From JBCCFW01 sp039029535 (GTDB lineage: Bacteria > Acidobacteriota > JBCCFW01), in contig JBCCFW010000050.1 in assembly GCA_039029535.1 (NCBI GenBank), positions 1 through 40,273 of the forward strand: DNA of 40,273 bases, written 5' to 3'. The notes below the pieces were generated by a model. It did not search any database. It was not told where the DNA came from and worked only from the letters and a program-made list of their open reading frames with translations. A program made the translations under genes and the position numbers. Below are positions 26,801-35,498 of this stretch, piece by piece (position 1 is the stretch's first letter; each line of letters begins with the position of its first letter).

Positions 26801-29800
26801 CGACGGCCATGTCACGGGCCTGATGGTCGAGCCGACCGAGCTGGGTGGCGCTGCCGTCGGTGCCGACGAGGAGGAGCGGGCCCGAGGACGAGAAGTCCTG
26901 CTTCCAGAGGAAGCCACCCGCGCTGGGTAGCCAGGTGAGGGTCTGCACGGCGCTGTTGCCGAGAACGCCGTCGGCGTCGATCGACGTCACGGTGCAGGAG
27001 CCATCGGTGCCGAAGTCGTCGATGCGCTCGTAGGCCAGGTTCTCGAAGCCGTCACCGCCGGAGCCGTGGTAGAGGTGACCGTCCTCGGGGTTGAAGCCGA
27101 GCGTCTCGCCGTCACCACCGTTGCCGAGCGTGCAGACCTGGGTCGGCGAGCCGGTCTGGAGGTCGAGGGTGAAGAGAGTGGACGAGGGGCTGCCGCCATC
27201 ACCCGTGAGGCCGTAGAGCGTGCCGTCCGAGTCGAAGGTCATCGACGCGATCTTCAGGCCCGTGTTGCCGATGCTCGTGCAGAGACCCGTGTCGTGATCG
27301 ATACGAACGAGCTCACGGTCGGAGGTCTCGGCGAGGCGGAGCATCCCGTAGAGCTCGCCGGAGATCGGATGGAGGGCGAGACCGCTGCCGCCCTCGATGC
27401 CGTGACCCGGGAGAGAGAGCCTCACCTGCGAGAGCGTGTCGCCGGTGAGCGGATCGATCGTGCGGAGCTGGTCCGAGCGGATGTCGGCGGTGAAGACCAG
27501 GTCGTCGGGCTGGTCGCGCGGTGCCGCGGTGATTTCGGGGCAGGCATCGCAGGCATCACCCATCCCGTCCTCGTCGGTGTCGGCCTGATTGGCGTTGGGG
27601 GTCGGACAGTTGTCGCAGGCGTCACCCACGCCGTCACCGTCATCATCGGCCTGGTCGGGGTTGACGACGTCGTCGCAGTTGTCGTCAAGCGCGCAGACGC
27701 CGTCCTGGTCGACGTCCGTGTCACCGGGGGTGGGGCAGACGGTGACGGCGTGTTCGACCAGTTTCCCGTAGTTGCCATCGTTCTGAGTGGCGACCGTGAA
27801 GAAGTAGTAGACGCCCAGCTCGTCGAGCACGACCTCGGCCGTCCACTCGCCGGAAACCGGCTGCCAGCTCATCGGCGTCCGTATGAACTGACGGCCGTGA
27901 TCGTCCACGCGCCGATAGGCGAGGTACATGGTCGACGCGAGCTCGTCACCGCTGCCGCCGCCGACTCCCTCGCCGGCGTAGTCGTTGATGGCCCGCACGG
28001 TGATGGTGTCGTGGTCCTGGCTGAGCTCGAGGATCTCGATCCCGAAGGAGTCGTCGGTGGGGACCTGGCCCAGGTAGTCGAGGTCGTCCTCGACGACCCA
28101 GTGATGCCCCTCGCCGCCCTGGTGCTCGATGTCGTAGTCGCCGGAGAAGACGAGCAAGTCGGTGTCGGAGGTGATCAGCAGGTCCTGACCCGACGCGAGA
28201 CGGATGGTGGTGTCGTCGTCGAAGGCCGTGGCGAAGAGACCGGCCCGAAGCTCGAGCAGGGCCGTGGGAGAGACGATGGCCCCGGCGTCGTCCTGGTAGC
28301 CGTAGCCGGCCGGCTCGGGCGTGGTCAGGAGGGGATTCCAGAAGTCCACGCCAGCGGTGCCCTGGTCTCCGTCGAAGCGGGCACCGTTGTAGGAGACGTC
28401 GTCGTCACCGAAGAAGTTGATGGTGTTGCGCTCGTACGCATGCCACGTGAAGGACTCCATCGCCGTGACCGGGCCGAGTAAGTGAGCGTGCTCGGTGGAG
28501 TCGTCGTCGTTGAACCAATGGAAGTCGCCGGCGAGCTGCGTCTCCCAGAAGTTGTAGTCCTCGTAGTCGTAGTTGTCGAAGTTCCAGGAACGACCGCTGC
28601 CCGCGATGTCGATGAGGGGCCAGAGCTGCCACTTGCCCGGGTTGCGCGCCTTGAACCAGAGCATCGGGTCAGCCGCGAGGATGTCGAGCTCGGGGAGCTC
28701 GTCGTTGAGGCTGTAGCCGTCGTAGTCGTCGACGTAGAACTGGTCGGTGATCTCCATCCGCCACCAGCTCAGCTCGGTGTCGTCGAGCTCGACGAAGTCG
28801 GCGATGAGCTCCTGGATGACGATGTCCTGAGCGTCACCGCAGGAGGTGTCGATCTCGACTTGCGGAGCCACGACCTTGTTGAAGGCCGAGCCGAGCTCGT
28901 CGTTGCAGGTGGTCGCGAGCTCCAGCCTCCCGTCGGCCTCGACGGTCCCATAGAAGATCTCCGAGTAGCCGTGAAGCTGGAGGCCCGGCTCCGCGACGGT
29001 GGTGCCCACGCCGAGGTCGTAGATCGTCACGTCCGGCATGGTCGCGTGGAAGCCGAGAATCCGCACCGGCGCATCGTTGGGCGGCGAGTCCATCTCGAAC
29101 ACGAACTCGCGCGGATCGGTGCCGGTGAAGACGTAGATGTCGTGAGGCGTGTAGCCGAACTCCGTGTCGAGGTAGACGTAGCTGCTCTCCTCGTCGTGGG
29201 GATGGCTGTCGGCGAAGTCGTGGGCGTGGACCTGGACCTCGATGTCGTCATGCGCCTCCACGACGTCCTCGAAGACCCGACCGCGGAACGTCGTTTCGAA
29301 GACGAGGGTCTCGCCGAGCTGGAACGTGGCGAGGCCGCCGTCCATGACCGGCTGGCCGTTGAGCGCGAGGCTGGCGCCGGGGGAGATCGGGCCGATGGAC
29401 ACGTTGACCGGCGGGGGCTCGAGGTCGGTGTAGGCGTCGCCGACCTGGGCCACGGTCAGCGGTCCGTCGTGGACGTCGAGCTGGATGATGCGTCCGCCCG
29501 AGTTCTCGCTGCCGTCATCGATGAAGAACACCGGGCCCGAGGTGAACACCGCGAGGTCATCGAGGTCGTCGAAGCCGAAGGCCGGCTGGCCGTCGAGGTA
29601 GACCTCGACACGATCGGTGAGCGGGTCGCGGGTGACGACGACGTGCTTGAAGACGTTGGGCGGGAAGGAGCCCGGGGCCGAGTCGAGCTCGAGGTCATAG
29701 AAGTGGAGCTTCGGGCCGAAGACGTAGAGTCCCTCATCAGCCGCTCCGCCCTTGAAGTCGAGGATGCGCCGGTAGCCCGTCACGTCGTCGAAGCGGAAGT

Positions 29801-30047
29801 GCATCGAGATCGTGTAGGAGTCCGTCAGCGCGGCGTCGAGCGTCAGTCCCTGGGCCTCCTCGAAGCCGTAGCCCCCGGGGTCGACGCTGCCGCCGGCCGG
29901 CGTGAGGACACCGCCGCTGACCGAGTCGACGAGGCTGTCCTCGAAGTCGAATGAATGGAGGAGGGTCGGCTGAGCCCGGGTCAGGCCGGGAGCGGCCAGG
30001 CCGACGAGCAGGACGAGGACGGCGGACGCGAGACGCGACGGGAGCAT
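23595..30047 (-). CDS. Giant secreted multidomain protein: LamG, TSP3, alpha/beta-hydrolase, dockerin-like
   Basis: This is a 2150-aa protein. The ATG is preceded by GGAG at good spacing, and the signal peptide ends LTRA|QPT. Residues ~28-217 form a LamG/concanavalin-like sandwich (SYTISMHFRFDDV ... GRIIQLDVHDGPLT). Residues ~218-765 are unrecognised and rich in His, Asp and aromatics. TSP3 units lie at ~771-836 and ~1085-1195, flanking a propeller-like segment. Residues ~1290-1515 are a lipase-like alpha/beta-hydrolase (VILVPGY; AFDAGG; VGTPHEG; DDDLVPLSSA; MHW). Its nucleophile position is Asp1367, not Ser. Ig-like beta domains and Asp-rich repeats follow, then a dockerin-like pair at ~2064-2150. 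It stands alone as a transcription unit. It is plausibly a surface enzyme or pseudoenzyme held by calcium modules. Confidence 0.9.
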   Translation of the reverse strand: MLPSRLASAVLVLLVGLAAPGLTRAQPTLLHSFDFEDSLVDSVSGGVLTPAGGSVDPGGYGFEEAQGLTLDAALTDSYTISMHFRFDDVTGYRRILDFKGGAADEGLYVFGPKLHFYDLELDSAPGSFPPNVFKHVVVTRDPLTDRVEVYLDGQPAFGFDDLDDLAVFTSGPVFFIDDGSENSGGRIIQLDVHDGPLTVAQVGDAYTDLEPPPVNVSIGPISPGASLALNGQPVMDGGLATFQLGETLVFETTFRGRVFEDVVEAHDDIEVQVHAHDFADSHPHDEESSYVYLDTEFGYTPHDIYVFTGTDPREFVFEMDSPPNDAPVRILGFHATMPDVTIYDLGVGTTVAEPGLQLHGYSEIFYGTVEADGRLELATTCNDELGSAFNKVVAPQVEIDTSCGDAQDIVIQELIADFVELDDTELSWWRMEITDQFYVDDYDGYSLNDELPELDILAADPMLWFKARNPGKWQLWPLIDIAGSGRSWNFDNYDYEDYNFWETQLAGDFHWFNDDDSTEHAHLLGPVTAMESFTWHAYERNTINFFGDDDVSYNGARFDGDQGTAGVDFWNPLLTTPEPAGYGYQDDAGAIVSPTALLELRAGLFATAFDDDTTIRLASGQDLLITSDTDLLVFSGDYDIEHQGGEGHHWVVEDDLDYLGQVPTDDSFGIEILELSQDHDTITVRAINDYAGEGVGGGSGDELASTMYLAYRRVDDHGRQFIRTPMSWQPVSGEWTAEVVLDELGVYYFFTVATQNDGNYGKLVEHAVTVCPTPGDTDVDQDGVCALDDNCDDVVNPDQADDDGDGVGDACDNCPTPNANQADTDEDGMGDACDACPEITAAPRDQPDDLVFTADIRSDQLRTIDPLTGDTLSQVRLSLPGHGIEGGSGLALHPISGELYGMLRLAETSDRELVRIDHDTGLCTSIGNTGLKIASMTFDSDGTLYGLTGDGGSPSSTLFTLDLQTGSPTQVCTLGNGGDGETLGFNPEDGHLYHGSGGDGFENLAYERIDDFGTDGSCTVTSIDADGVLGNSAVQTLTWLPSAGGFLWKQDFSSSGPLLLVGTDGSATQLGRLDHQARDMAVVPGTPLDDDDDGVPTLDDNCPCTPNSDQSDSDGNGIGDACDGICESEDPTDIDGDTVLDDCDPCIDSDGDGFADPAFPSRACSIDNCPDTFNPDQADSDSNGIGDACQVPPVIRFLEVLQDASNPTDLSFALFANDELGPIVSIEYWIDDASAIVLPLIPPESELDVIIPFSVDGLAPGRHELFVRVESSTGEVSLVRSEEFLVSLGPIPVILVPGYHLSEAGAHPEQVETWKTNIEERLERPAFIATGQDSWATPLANSVGLATTIDLALDATGASQADILAFDAGGFTAREYLEREGGELVRRLVMVGTPHEGYELADVLYQVLGQLAGLGNADATDRLAEDQALPTLTQAGARAFNLTHRGLDQFPDVTVTLLAGQRPPELDDDLVPLSSALALSGANVSSRVFRSVTTASPMHWRALLTDDEFFDDFIAPALGGVPVDDLELLAAVGNGTGGVSQRSIRSTRLVLMEEGEGTGKFTTEVTVGAADSVTLTEYVTEGDVALSLMSPSGKLIGPEEAAIDPMVSYVEGSSEDGLSLAKFAITDPEPGAWTLSVDTDGSGFPFGKFTEENELETTFGLDADSYPAGAAVTVGLTVEPAGTPVTGAAATFFGPDGTTLGPLPLGSLGGDAYQGILPSLPGVLGRWSVEIVANGQFNGAAFQRGSTLLFDVNAGEISSAGSFGEEVVMDGAEVTALLLDVDVNVNQPGVYLVAGKLTSPNGEPAGESSFLLDAVGTGVLTGKLAFGAEFVAAAGSSGAFTLSELTLAKTEPQVSVVSQVMDAYQTANIDVSSFPVDSEPGLSITSPAPDTGLVRDAFTLTWLDSDPDSDARISFFLDDDAVGFDGEPIPGAQDLSEDDPANALALAAEFLEGLAEGEYFIHGVIEDGEHSVAVYAANPLEIGLDSDGDGLLDSFEIAAGLDPFSNDSESDTDGDGLPNAFEAGIGTDPGNFDTDGGGESDGRELRYGRDPLEAGDDVALPLGSELGDLSSPPDGRVTVGDVVRMLRMAVGIEAPTPELVIRGDLSPALLVDDSEVPALYYRLGDTQLDISDVVLMLRDAVGLIEIVEAP

Positions 30048-30365
30048 GACGGGACTCCGTTGACGGCAGCGGAGGGGCTTGAGATCGGTGCCGTTCGGGG
30101 GACGTGGGCGAGAGGCCCTGAGAGGCTCCCCCGCCGAAGCTGGGAATTTTGGGCGAAAGGGGGAGGGAGCGATACCGGAAATGTCCCAGGTGATCAGCTC
30201 TCGGCACGCGAGCCACCTGGACCCCGGGGGGCTTGCCGGCTCTCCGAGGCCGGACGCAGGATGGCCCTCTTGGTGATCGGCTTCGGTCGCTGCTTGTCCG
30301 TCCCCTGAGTGCAGCTCTCAGTTTCCGGAATCTGCCGGGGGGCGCGAGAGCGGCCTGGGGGTTGC
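30048..30365. other. 318-base divergent intergenic region
   Basis: It separates the 2150-aa gene (leftward) from the protease gene (rightward) and must hold both promoters. I see no reliable -35/-10 pair. A purine-rich AT-richer patch (GGGAATTTTGGGCGAAAGGGGG) lies at 30143-30164. No RNA gene or extra reading frame could be supported. Confidence 0.3.
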
Positions 30366-33300
30366 ATGTTGAGACGTTTCCCGCTTCTCGTCGCTCTTGC
30401 CGTGCTCGCGGGCATTGGCTTCACCACTTCGTCCACGGCCGCCTCGAAAGTGGTCTTCGCGCCGGCCCAGGGAGGCCCCGGGCAGGCCGGCCTCGAGCTG
30501 TCGACCCATCACCCGCGGCGGGTGTTGCTCCAGCTCACCAAGGAGGCCTGGACGGCGTCCGACCTCAGCGTCCTGGCGCCCGGCGTCGCCCGGGACGGCA
30601 AGGCCGACACGGGCCTGCCGGGGCTGGACGCGATCTCGCATCAAGCGGACGTCGAGACCATCGAGCGGGCGGTGGGCGACTTGAAGAACCGTCAGCTCGC
30701 CGAGGACCTGGGACTGCAGCGCTGGTTCCTCCTGACCGTGCCCGAGGGCACCGACATCCCCGAGCTGGTCGGGCGCTACGCCCAGGAGACGAGCGTCGCG
30801 TCCGCCCGACCGGACTGGCGGGCGTTCCCCGCGGCGGTGCCCAATGATCCTGACCACCCCAGCCACTGGGGTCACGAGAACAGCGGTCAGCTCCTGTCCT
30901 ACTGCACGGGCTGCGGCGGACATCCGGGCGGCTCGCCCGTCGGCACCGTCGACTTCGACGCCGATGCGGAAGCGGCCTGGGACGGCTCGCAGGGCTACGG
31001 CGATCCGAACGTGGTCATCGCGATCCTCGACACCGGCGTCGACGTCGGTCACCCGGACCTCAACCAGGTCGCCGGCTGGGACTATGGCGACGGCGACAGC
31101 AACCCCGATGACGACTCGGCCGACCCCGGTCACGGCACGGCCTGCGCCGGTGTCGCGGCGGCCATCGCCAACAACGGCATCGGACCGGCCGGCATCGCCG
31201 GTGGCTGCAGCATCATGCCGCTGAAGATCGCCAACAGCGCTGGCAGCCTGTTCTTCTCGGCCATCACCAACGCAGTGACCCACGCCGCCGACAACGGCGC
31301 CGACGTCGTGAGCATGAGCTTCGGCGCAGCGACCACCTCGGTGCCCGACACCGACGCGGCGCTGGTCTACGCCTACAACCAGGGGCTCACCCTCCTGGCG
31401 GCGACCGGCAACGAGAACGCGAGCTCGATCAGCTACCCGGCCAACCACCCCAACGTCATCGGCGTCGGGGCGTCGTCGCCCTGTGGTGACCGCAAGCGCA
31501 GCAGCTCGTCCTCCGGCGAGGTGAACCCGGGTGTCTCCACCGATCCCAACGGCTGGACCTGTGATGGCGAGCGTTGGTGGGGGAGCAACTACGGCTCGAC
31601 CACCCAGGACGCGTCCGGCGCGGTCGACCTGATCGCGCCGACCATCCTGCCGACCACCGACATCGCGGGCTCCGCCGGCTACGATCCCGGCGAGTACTCG
31701 CAGTGGTTCAACGGCACCTCCTGCTCCACGCCCTATGTCGCCGGCGTCGCGGCGCTCCTCAAGTCGCAGAACCCCGGCTGGAACCACGACCAGGTCCGCA
31801 ACCAACTCACGAGCACGGCAGTCGACGTCGTCAACGTCGAGGCGGGCTCGGGCTGGGACCGCTACAGCGGCTACGGCCACGTCAACGCGGCGGCGGCCGT
31901 GGGCAGTGGCGGCGGCGGTGGACCGACCGTGGTCCCGGCGACCCTGCCTTACTCGACCGGCTTCGAGGGCGGCTCGCTCGATGCCGCTTGGACGACCAGC
32001 TCGACCTCCGACGGTCGCGTGCGCCTGCTGACCACCAACGGTCCCCGCACGGGCAGCGCACAGCTCGCCATGGACGACCCGTCGAGCGGTGGCTTTGCTC
32101 AGAACGAGGCCTGGCTCCATCTCGACCTCTCCGGAGAGACCGCCGTCGAAATGAGCTTCTGGTGGAAGGAGTTCGGTGACGAGACCCACGCCCAGGACGG
32201 CGTCTACTTCTCCGACGACTCCGGGGCGAGCTTCGTCAAGGTGCAGGACCTGAACGGCCAGAGCACGACCAACGACACCTGGCAGAGCTTCACGCTCGAC
32301 GTCGACGCCTTGGCCTCGAGCAACGGGCTGAGCCTCAACGCCGACTTCGTCATCAAGCTCCAGCAGTACGACAACTACCCCATCGCCACCGACGGACATG
32401 CCTACGACGACCTGTCGGTGACGGCCTCCACGCCGCCGGCCAACACCGTCACCCTGAGCGCGCCGAATGGGGGCGAGACCTTCACGGTGGGGGCCTCCAC
32501 GACCATCACCTGGAGCTCGACCGGCACGGTGGCTGACGTGGCCCTCGAGTACTCGACCAACGCCGGCGGAAGCTGGACGACCATCACGAGCTCGACCCCC
32601 GACGACGGCAGCTACGGCTGGACGATCCCGGATGCACCGACGAGTCAGGGGCGCGTGCGGGTCTCCGAGGCGGGAGCGCCCGGCATCAACGACACGAGCA
32701 ATGGCAACTTCACGATCGAGTCGCCGTCGTCGCAGCCCCACGCGGGCCTGCCGTACTCGACCGGTTTCGAGTCAGGCTCGCTCGACCAGTACTGGACCAC
32801 CGCGTCGACCGCCGACGGTCGCATTCAGGTCAGCTCGGCCAACACGCCGCAGTCGGGCACGTACCACCTCACCATGGACTCGGCCGTGTCGGGCTCACAG
32901 TCGCTCAACGAGGCCTGGCTCCACCTGGACCTGTCCGGTGAGGCCGACGTCGACTTCACCGTCTGGTGGAAGGAGTTCGGCGACGAGACCAATGTCGAGG
33001 ACGGCATCTACTTCTCCGACGACGGTGGCGCGAGCTTCGTCAAGGTGGAGAACCTCGACGGTGGCTCGACGACCAACAACACCTGGCAGGAGGTCTCCCT
33101 CGATCTCGACGCGCTGGCGGCGGCCAACGGCCTGAGCCTCAACGCGAGCTTCGTCATCAAGCTTCAGCAGAACGACAACTACCCGATCGCGACCGACGGC
33201 TTCGCCTTCGACTCGCTGGTGGTCGACGTGCCCTCGGGCGGTGGTGGAGGGACCCACGCGAGCCTGCCGTACTCCACCGGCTTCGAGACGGGAGTGCTCG

Positions 33301-34124
33301 ACGGCTTCTGGTCGACCAGCTCGACCAACGACGGCCGGATCCGACTGCTGACCAGCAACGCTCCCTTCGCCGGGGCTTACCACATGACCATGGACGACTC
33401 GACCAGCGGTGGCTTCTCGCAGAACGAGGCCTGGCTACGGCTGAACCTCGCCGGTGAGAGTCAGGTCGACCTGAGCTGTCAGTGGAAGGAGTTCGGCGAC
33501 GAGACCCACGCCCAGGACGGGATCTACTTCTCCGACGACGACGGGGCGAGCTTCGTCAAGGTGCTCGACCTCAACGGAGGCAGCAGCACCAACAACAGCT
33601 GGCAGCAGCTCGACCTCGACGTCGACGCCCTGGCGGCGGCCAACGGGCTCAGCCTGAGCGCCACCTTCGTCGTCAAGTTCCAGCAGTACGACAACTACCC
33701 GATGACCTCCGACGGCTTCGCCTTCGACGACGTCTCGGTGCAGGCCGGCTCGGGCTCTTCGGCGATCACCGCCGAGAGCGAGGGCAACGACACCGCGGCG
33801 ACGGCGAATGGTCCCATGGGCAGTGGCGTCGGGGTGACCGGTAGCCTCAGCGCGAGCACGGACGACGACTGGTTCTACTTCGACGTCACCTCCGCCGGGA
33901 ACGTCGACATCGTGCTGAGCATCGGGAGCTCCGCCGACCTGGACTGGTACCTCCATGAGGAGACCGACACGGTCAACTGGGTCGCCCGCGGCTACACCAC
34001 CTCCAACCCGGAAAGCGGGAGCTGGAACTGCTCGGTGGGTCGGTACTTCCTGAGGGTGGACGGCTACAACGGAGCGACCAGCGCCTACACGGTCACGGTG
34101 ACCGGGGCGGGATTGGCGGACTGA
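30366..34124 (+). CDS. Secreted subtilisin-like serine protease (S8) with triple repeat and PPC domain
   Basis: This is a 1252-aa protein. I chose the ATG at 30366 because it opens the signal peptide (LRRFPLLVALAVLAGIGF). Upstream codons add nothing signal-like. Residues ~30-160 look like a subtilase propeptide. The catalytic domain (~200-510) has Asp222 (ILDTGVDVGHPDL), His256 (GHGTACAGV), oxyanion Asn349 (ATGNEN) and Ser452 (NGTSCSTPYVAG), all intact. A Ser-rich insert (RKRSSSSSGE) lies between Asn and Ser. Three ~160-aa repeats start at residues 527, 795 and 967 (LPYSTGFE ... FWWKEFGDET ... FVIKLQQYDNYPI). An Ig-like Ser/Thr-rich domain (~690-790) separates repeats 1 and 2. A PPC domain (~1135-1250, DDDWFYFDVTSAG) ends it; PPC is often removed after export. 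It is an extracellular proteolytic enzyme. Confidence 0.92.
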   Translation: MLRRFPLLVALAVLAGIGFTTSSTAASKVVFAPAQGGPGQAGLELSTHHPRRVLLQLTKEAWTASDLSVLAPGVARDGKADTGLPGLDAISHQADVETIERAVGDLKNRQLAEDLGLQRWFLLTVPEGTDIPELVGRYAQETSVASARPDWRAFPAAVPNDPDHPSHWGHENSGQLLSYCTGCGGHPGGSPVGTVDFDADAEAAWDGSQGYGDPNVVIAILDTGVDVGHPDLNQVAGWDYGDGDSNPDDDSADPGHGTACAGVAAAIANNGIGPAGIAGGCSIMPLKIANSAGSLFFSAITNAVTHAADNGADVVSMSFGAATTSVPDTDAALVYAYNQGLTLLAATGNENASSISYPANHPNVIGVGASSPCGDRKRSSSSSGEVNPGVSTDPNGWTCDGERWWGSNYGSTTQDASGAVDLIAPTILPTTDIAGSAGYDPGEYSQWFNGTSCSTPYVAGVAALLKSQNPGWNHDQVRNQLTSTAVDVVNVEAGSGWDRYSGYGHVNAAAAVGSGGGGGPTVVPATLPYSTGFEGGSLDAAWTTSSTSDGRVRLLTTNGPRTGSAQLAMDDPSSGGFAQNEAWLHLDLSGETAVEMSFWWKEFGDETHAQDGVYFSDDSGASFVKVQDLNGQSTTNDTWQSFTLDVDALASSNGLSLNADFVIKLQQYDNYPIATDGHAYDDLSVTASTPPANTVTLSAPNGGETFTVGASTTITWSSTGTVADVALEYSTNAGGSWTTITSSTPDDGSYGWTIPDAPTSQGRVRVSEAGAPGINDTSNGNFTIESPSSQPHAGLPYSTGFESGSLDQYWTTASTADGRIQVSSANTPQSGTYHLTMDSAVSGSQSLNEAWLHLDLSGEADVDFTVWWKEFGDETNVEDGIYFSDDGGASFVKVENLDGGSTTNNTWQEVSLDLDALAAANGLSLNASFVIKLQQNDNYPIATDGFAFDSLVVDVPSGGGGGTHASLPYSTGFETGVLDGFWSTSSTNDGRIRLLTSNAPFAGAYHMTMDDSTSGGFSQNEAWLRLNLAGESQVDLSCQWKEFGDETHAQDGIYFSDDDGASFVKVLDLNGGSSTNNSWQQLDLDVDALAAANGLSLSATFVVKFQQYDNYPMTSDGFAFDDVSVQAGSGSSAITAESEGNDTAATANGPMGSGVGVTGSLSASTDDDWFYFDVTSAGNVDIVLSIGSSADLDWYLHEETDTVNWVARGYTTSNPESGSWNCSVGRYFLRVDGYNGATSAYTVTVTGAGLAD
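31944..32430 (+). repeat. Protease repeat unit 1
   Basis: This is a ~162-residue beta-rich (MAM/jelly-roll-like) unit with the landmarks LPYSTGFEGGSLD, EAWLHLDLSGE, WWKEFGDETHAQDG and LQQYDNYPIATDG. Confidence 0.8.
32748..33230 (+). repeat. Protease repeat unit 2
   Basis: This unit has the same landmarks as unit 1 (LPYSTGFESGSLDQ, EAWLHLDLSGE, WWKEFGDETNVEDG, LQQNDNYPIATDG). It follows the Ig-like insertion. Confidence 0.8.
33264..33747 (+). repeat. Protease repeat unit 3
   Basis: This unit (LPYSTGFETGVLDG, EAWLRLNLAGE, QWKEFGDETHAQDG, FQQYDNYPMTSDG) follows unit 2 after a short Gly-rich linker. It resembles unit 1 more closely in WKEFGDETHAQDG. Confidence 0.8.
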
Positions 34125-34136
34125 GTCCGGTCGGGG

Positions 34137-34160
34137 CGGGCCGGTGTTCTCACCGGCTCG
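34137..34160. terminator. Bidirectional hairpin between convergent genes
   Basis: A ten-pair stem with one G-T pair and a TTCT loop lies in the 39-base gap between the protease gene and the leftward 34164-35303 gene. No T-run is present on either side. Confidence 0.55.
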
Positions 34161-34163
34161 CCC

Positions 34164-35303
34164 TCACTTCCGCCGGATCCGCACCGAGCGCAGGATGCGC
34201 TTGAAGATCTCACGGTCGTGCCGCGTGCCGTCGACCTTGGTGAAGCTCACGTCGATGGCGGCCTCGTCGTGGATGATGAGGCCGTGGAGGTGGGTCTGGT
34301 CGAAGGGGCGGCCGTCCAGCTCCTTCACGCGATAGCTCAGGACGAGCATCCCACGCTCGCCTTCGTCGAAGGCCAGGTCGACCGGCCAGAGCCCGTGCTG
34401 CTTGCGTCCCTGGATGACGCGCATGCCATAGTCCTCGGTGCTCACGCCGGGGCCGACCGGCTCCAGGAACACGGTCATCTCGACCTGCTCACGGACCAGG
34501 CGCGCGGTCTGACTGATGCCGCCGGAGGGCAGCTCCTCGGCCCGACCCATGGTGAAGCCGGGCGCGTGGACCCAGACGGCCCAGTCGGCGTCGGGCAGGT
34601 CGAGCACGAGGTCGTGGGTAGCGCTCGAAACGCCCGAGCGCGCGCGGTCGGCGGTCGTGTCGTCGCGGCGAAGCGGCCGCACGGTGGTGGTCGAGCCACC
34701 CGGGCTGCCTTCGATGCGCACCGACGCCAGCATGGAGCGCAGTCGTGACAGGTCCTTCGTCCGAGCTCCCGGTTGCGTGACCTCGGCGTCGATCCACGTG
34801 CCGTCGTGGACGCGGATGGCGTGCAGGCTCATGAGGTCGGCGGGGAGGCCCGTACAGGAGTCCACCACGTACTGGAGACGGGCGACGTCGCGGTGGGAGG
34901 ACTGCCGCACCCGGGAGATCGCGCAGCCGGACGTGCGCTTGCTGGCGAGCAGTTGGTCGGCGTGATCGCCAGGCGTCCAGCCCTCGCGGGTGGGCTCGAC
35001 GTAGAGACGGGCGGTGATGCGCGTTCGTGGATCGTGGGCGGAGATCGTCACGCCACCACCGAGGCTGTCGCGCTCCACGTCGGCGGCGAAGCCGGGGAGC
35101 TGCATGGACACGCGCCAGGGCTTGCCGGGCACGTGCAGCCGGAGCTCGCCTGCGCGGGCGGAGGAGTCACGGGCGGTCGTCCGCGGGGGCGTGGGGCGCT
35201 CCCGTTCGACCGGCGTGACGGGCACGCGCCGACCGAGCTGGGCTTGGGCCAGGGCGGGGGTGAGCAGGACGGAGAACGAGAGGGGAAGAAGAAGCGAGCG
35301 CAT
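34164..35303 (-). CDS. Secreted protein with duplicated DcrB/PsbP-like domain
   Basis: This is a 379-aa protein. I chose the ATG at 35303 because GGAG lies five bases upstream and it opens the signal peptide (SLLLPLSFSVLLTPALAQA|QLG). After a Pro/Arg linker there are two ~140-aa halves with matching landmarks: PGKPWRVSMQLPGFA...GGGVTISA...FYVEP-type strand...LRSMLASVRIEG, and DADWAVWVHAPGFT...SGGISQTA...VFLEPVGPG...LRSVRIRRK. Each half looks like the DcrB/PsbP/DUF1795 alpha-beta fold (weak recognition from pattern only). The two cysteines (CAIS...SCTG) lie only in the first half. It is convergent with the protease and divergent from the Tat gene. The function is unknown; a periplasmic ligand-binding role is likely. 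Confidence 0.85.
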   Translation of the reverse strand: MRSLLLPLSFSVLLTPALAQAQLGRRVPVTPVERERPTPPRTTARDSSARAGELRLHVPGKPWRVSMQLPGFAADVERDSLGGGVTISAHDPRTRITARLYVEPTREGWTPGDHADQLLASKRTSGCAISRVRQSSHRDVARLQYVVDSCTGLPADLMSLHAIRVHDGTWIDAEVTQPGARTKDLSRLRSMLASVRIEGSPGGSTTTVRPLRRDDTTADRARSGVSSATHDLVLDLPDADWAVWVHAPGFTMGRAEELPSGGISQTARLVREQVEMTVFLEPVGPGVSTEDYGMRVIQGRKQHGLWPVDLAFDEGERGMLVLSYRVKELDGRPFDQTHLHGLIIHDEAAIDVSFTKVDGTRHDREIFKRILRSVRIRRK

Positions 35304-35498
35304 GACGACTCCGGGCAAGAAATGAGGCAACGACACTAACAGAGCCTCGCGCAGCGCACCTGTCGCCAGCAGGGCGGTGGTGCGTGCTCCGTGAGATCGC
35401 GAGGACGAGCTCGTTCTCCCCAGCGTCGAGCCCCTGGACGTGCCTCCTCGAGGTGCGGAGCGCACGTTCTCGGAGCGGCTCGGCGAGAGGACGAGCCC

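Noticed and set aside
30318..32741. 807-codon open frame on the minus strand
   Set aside because: It is antisense to the subtilase catalytic domain, whose triad is intact on the plus strand.
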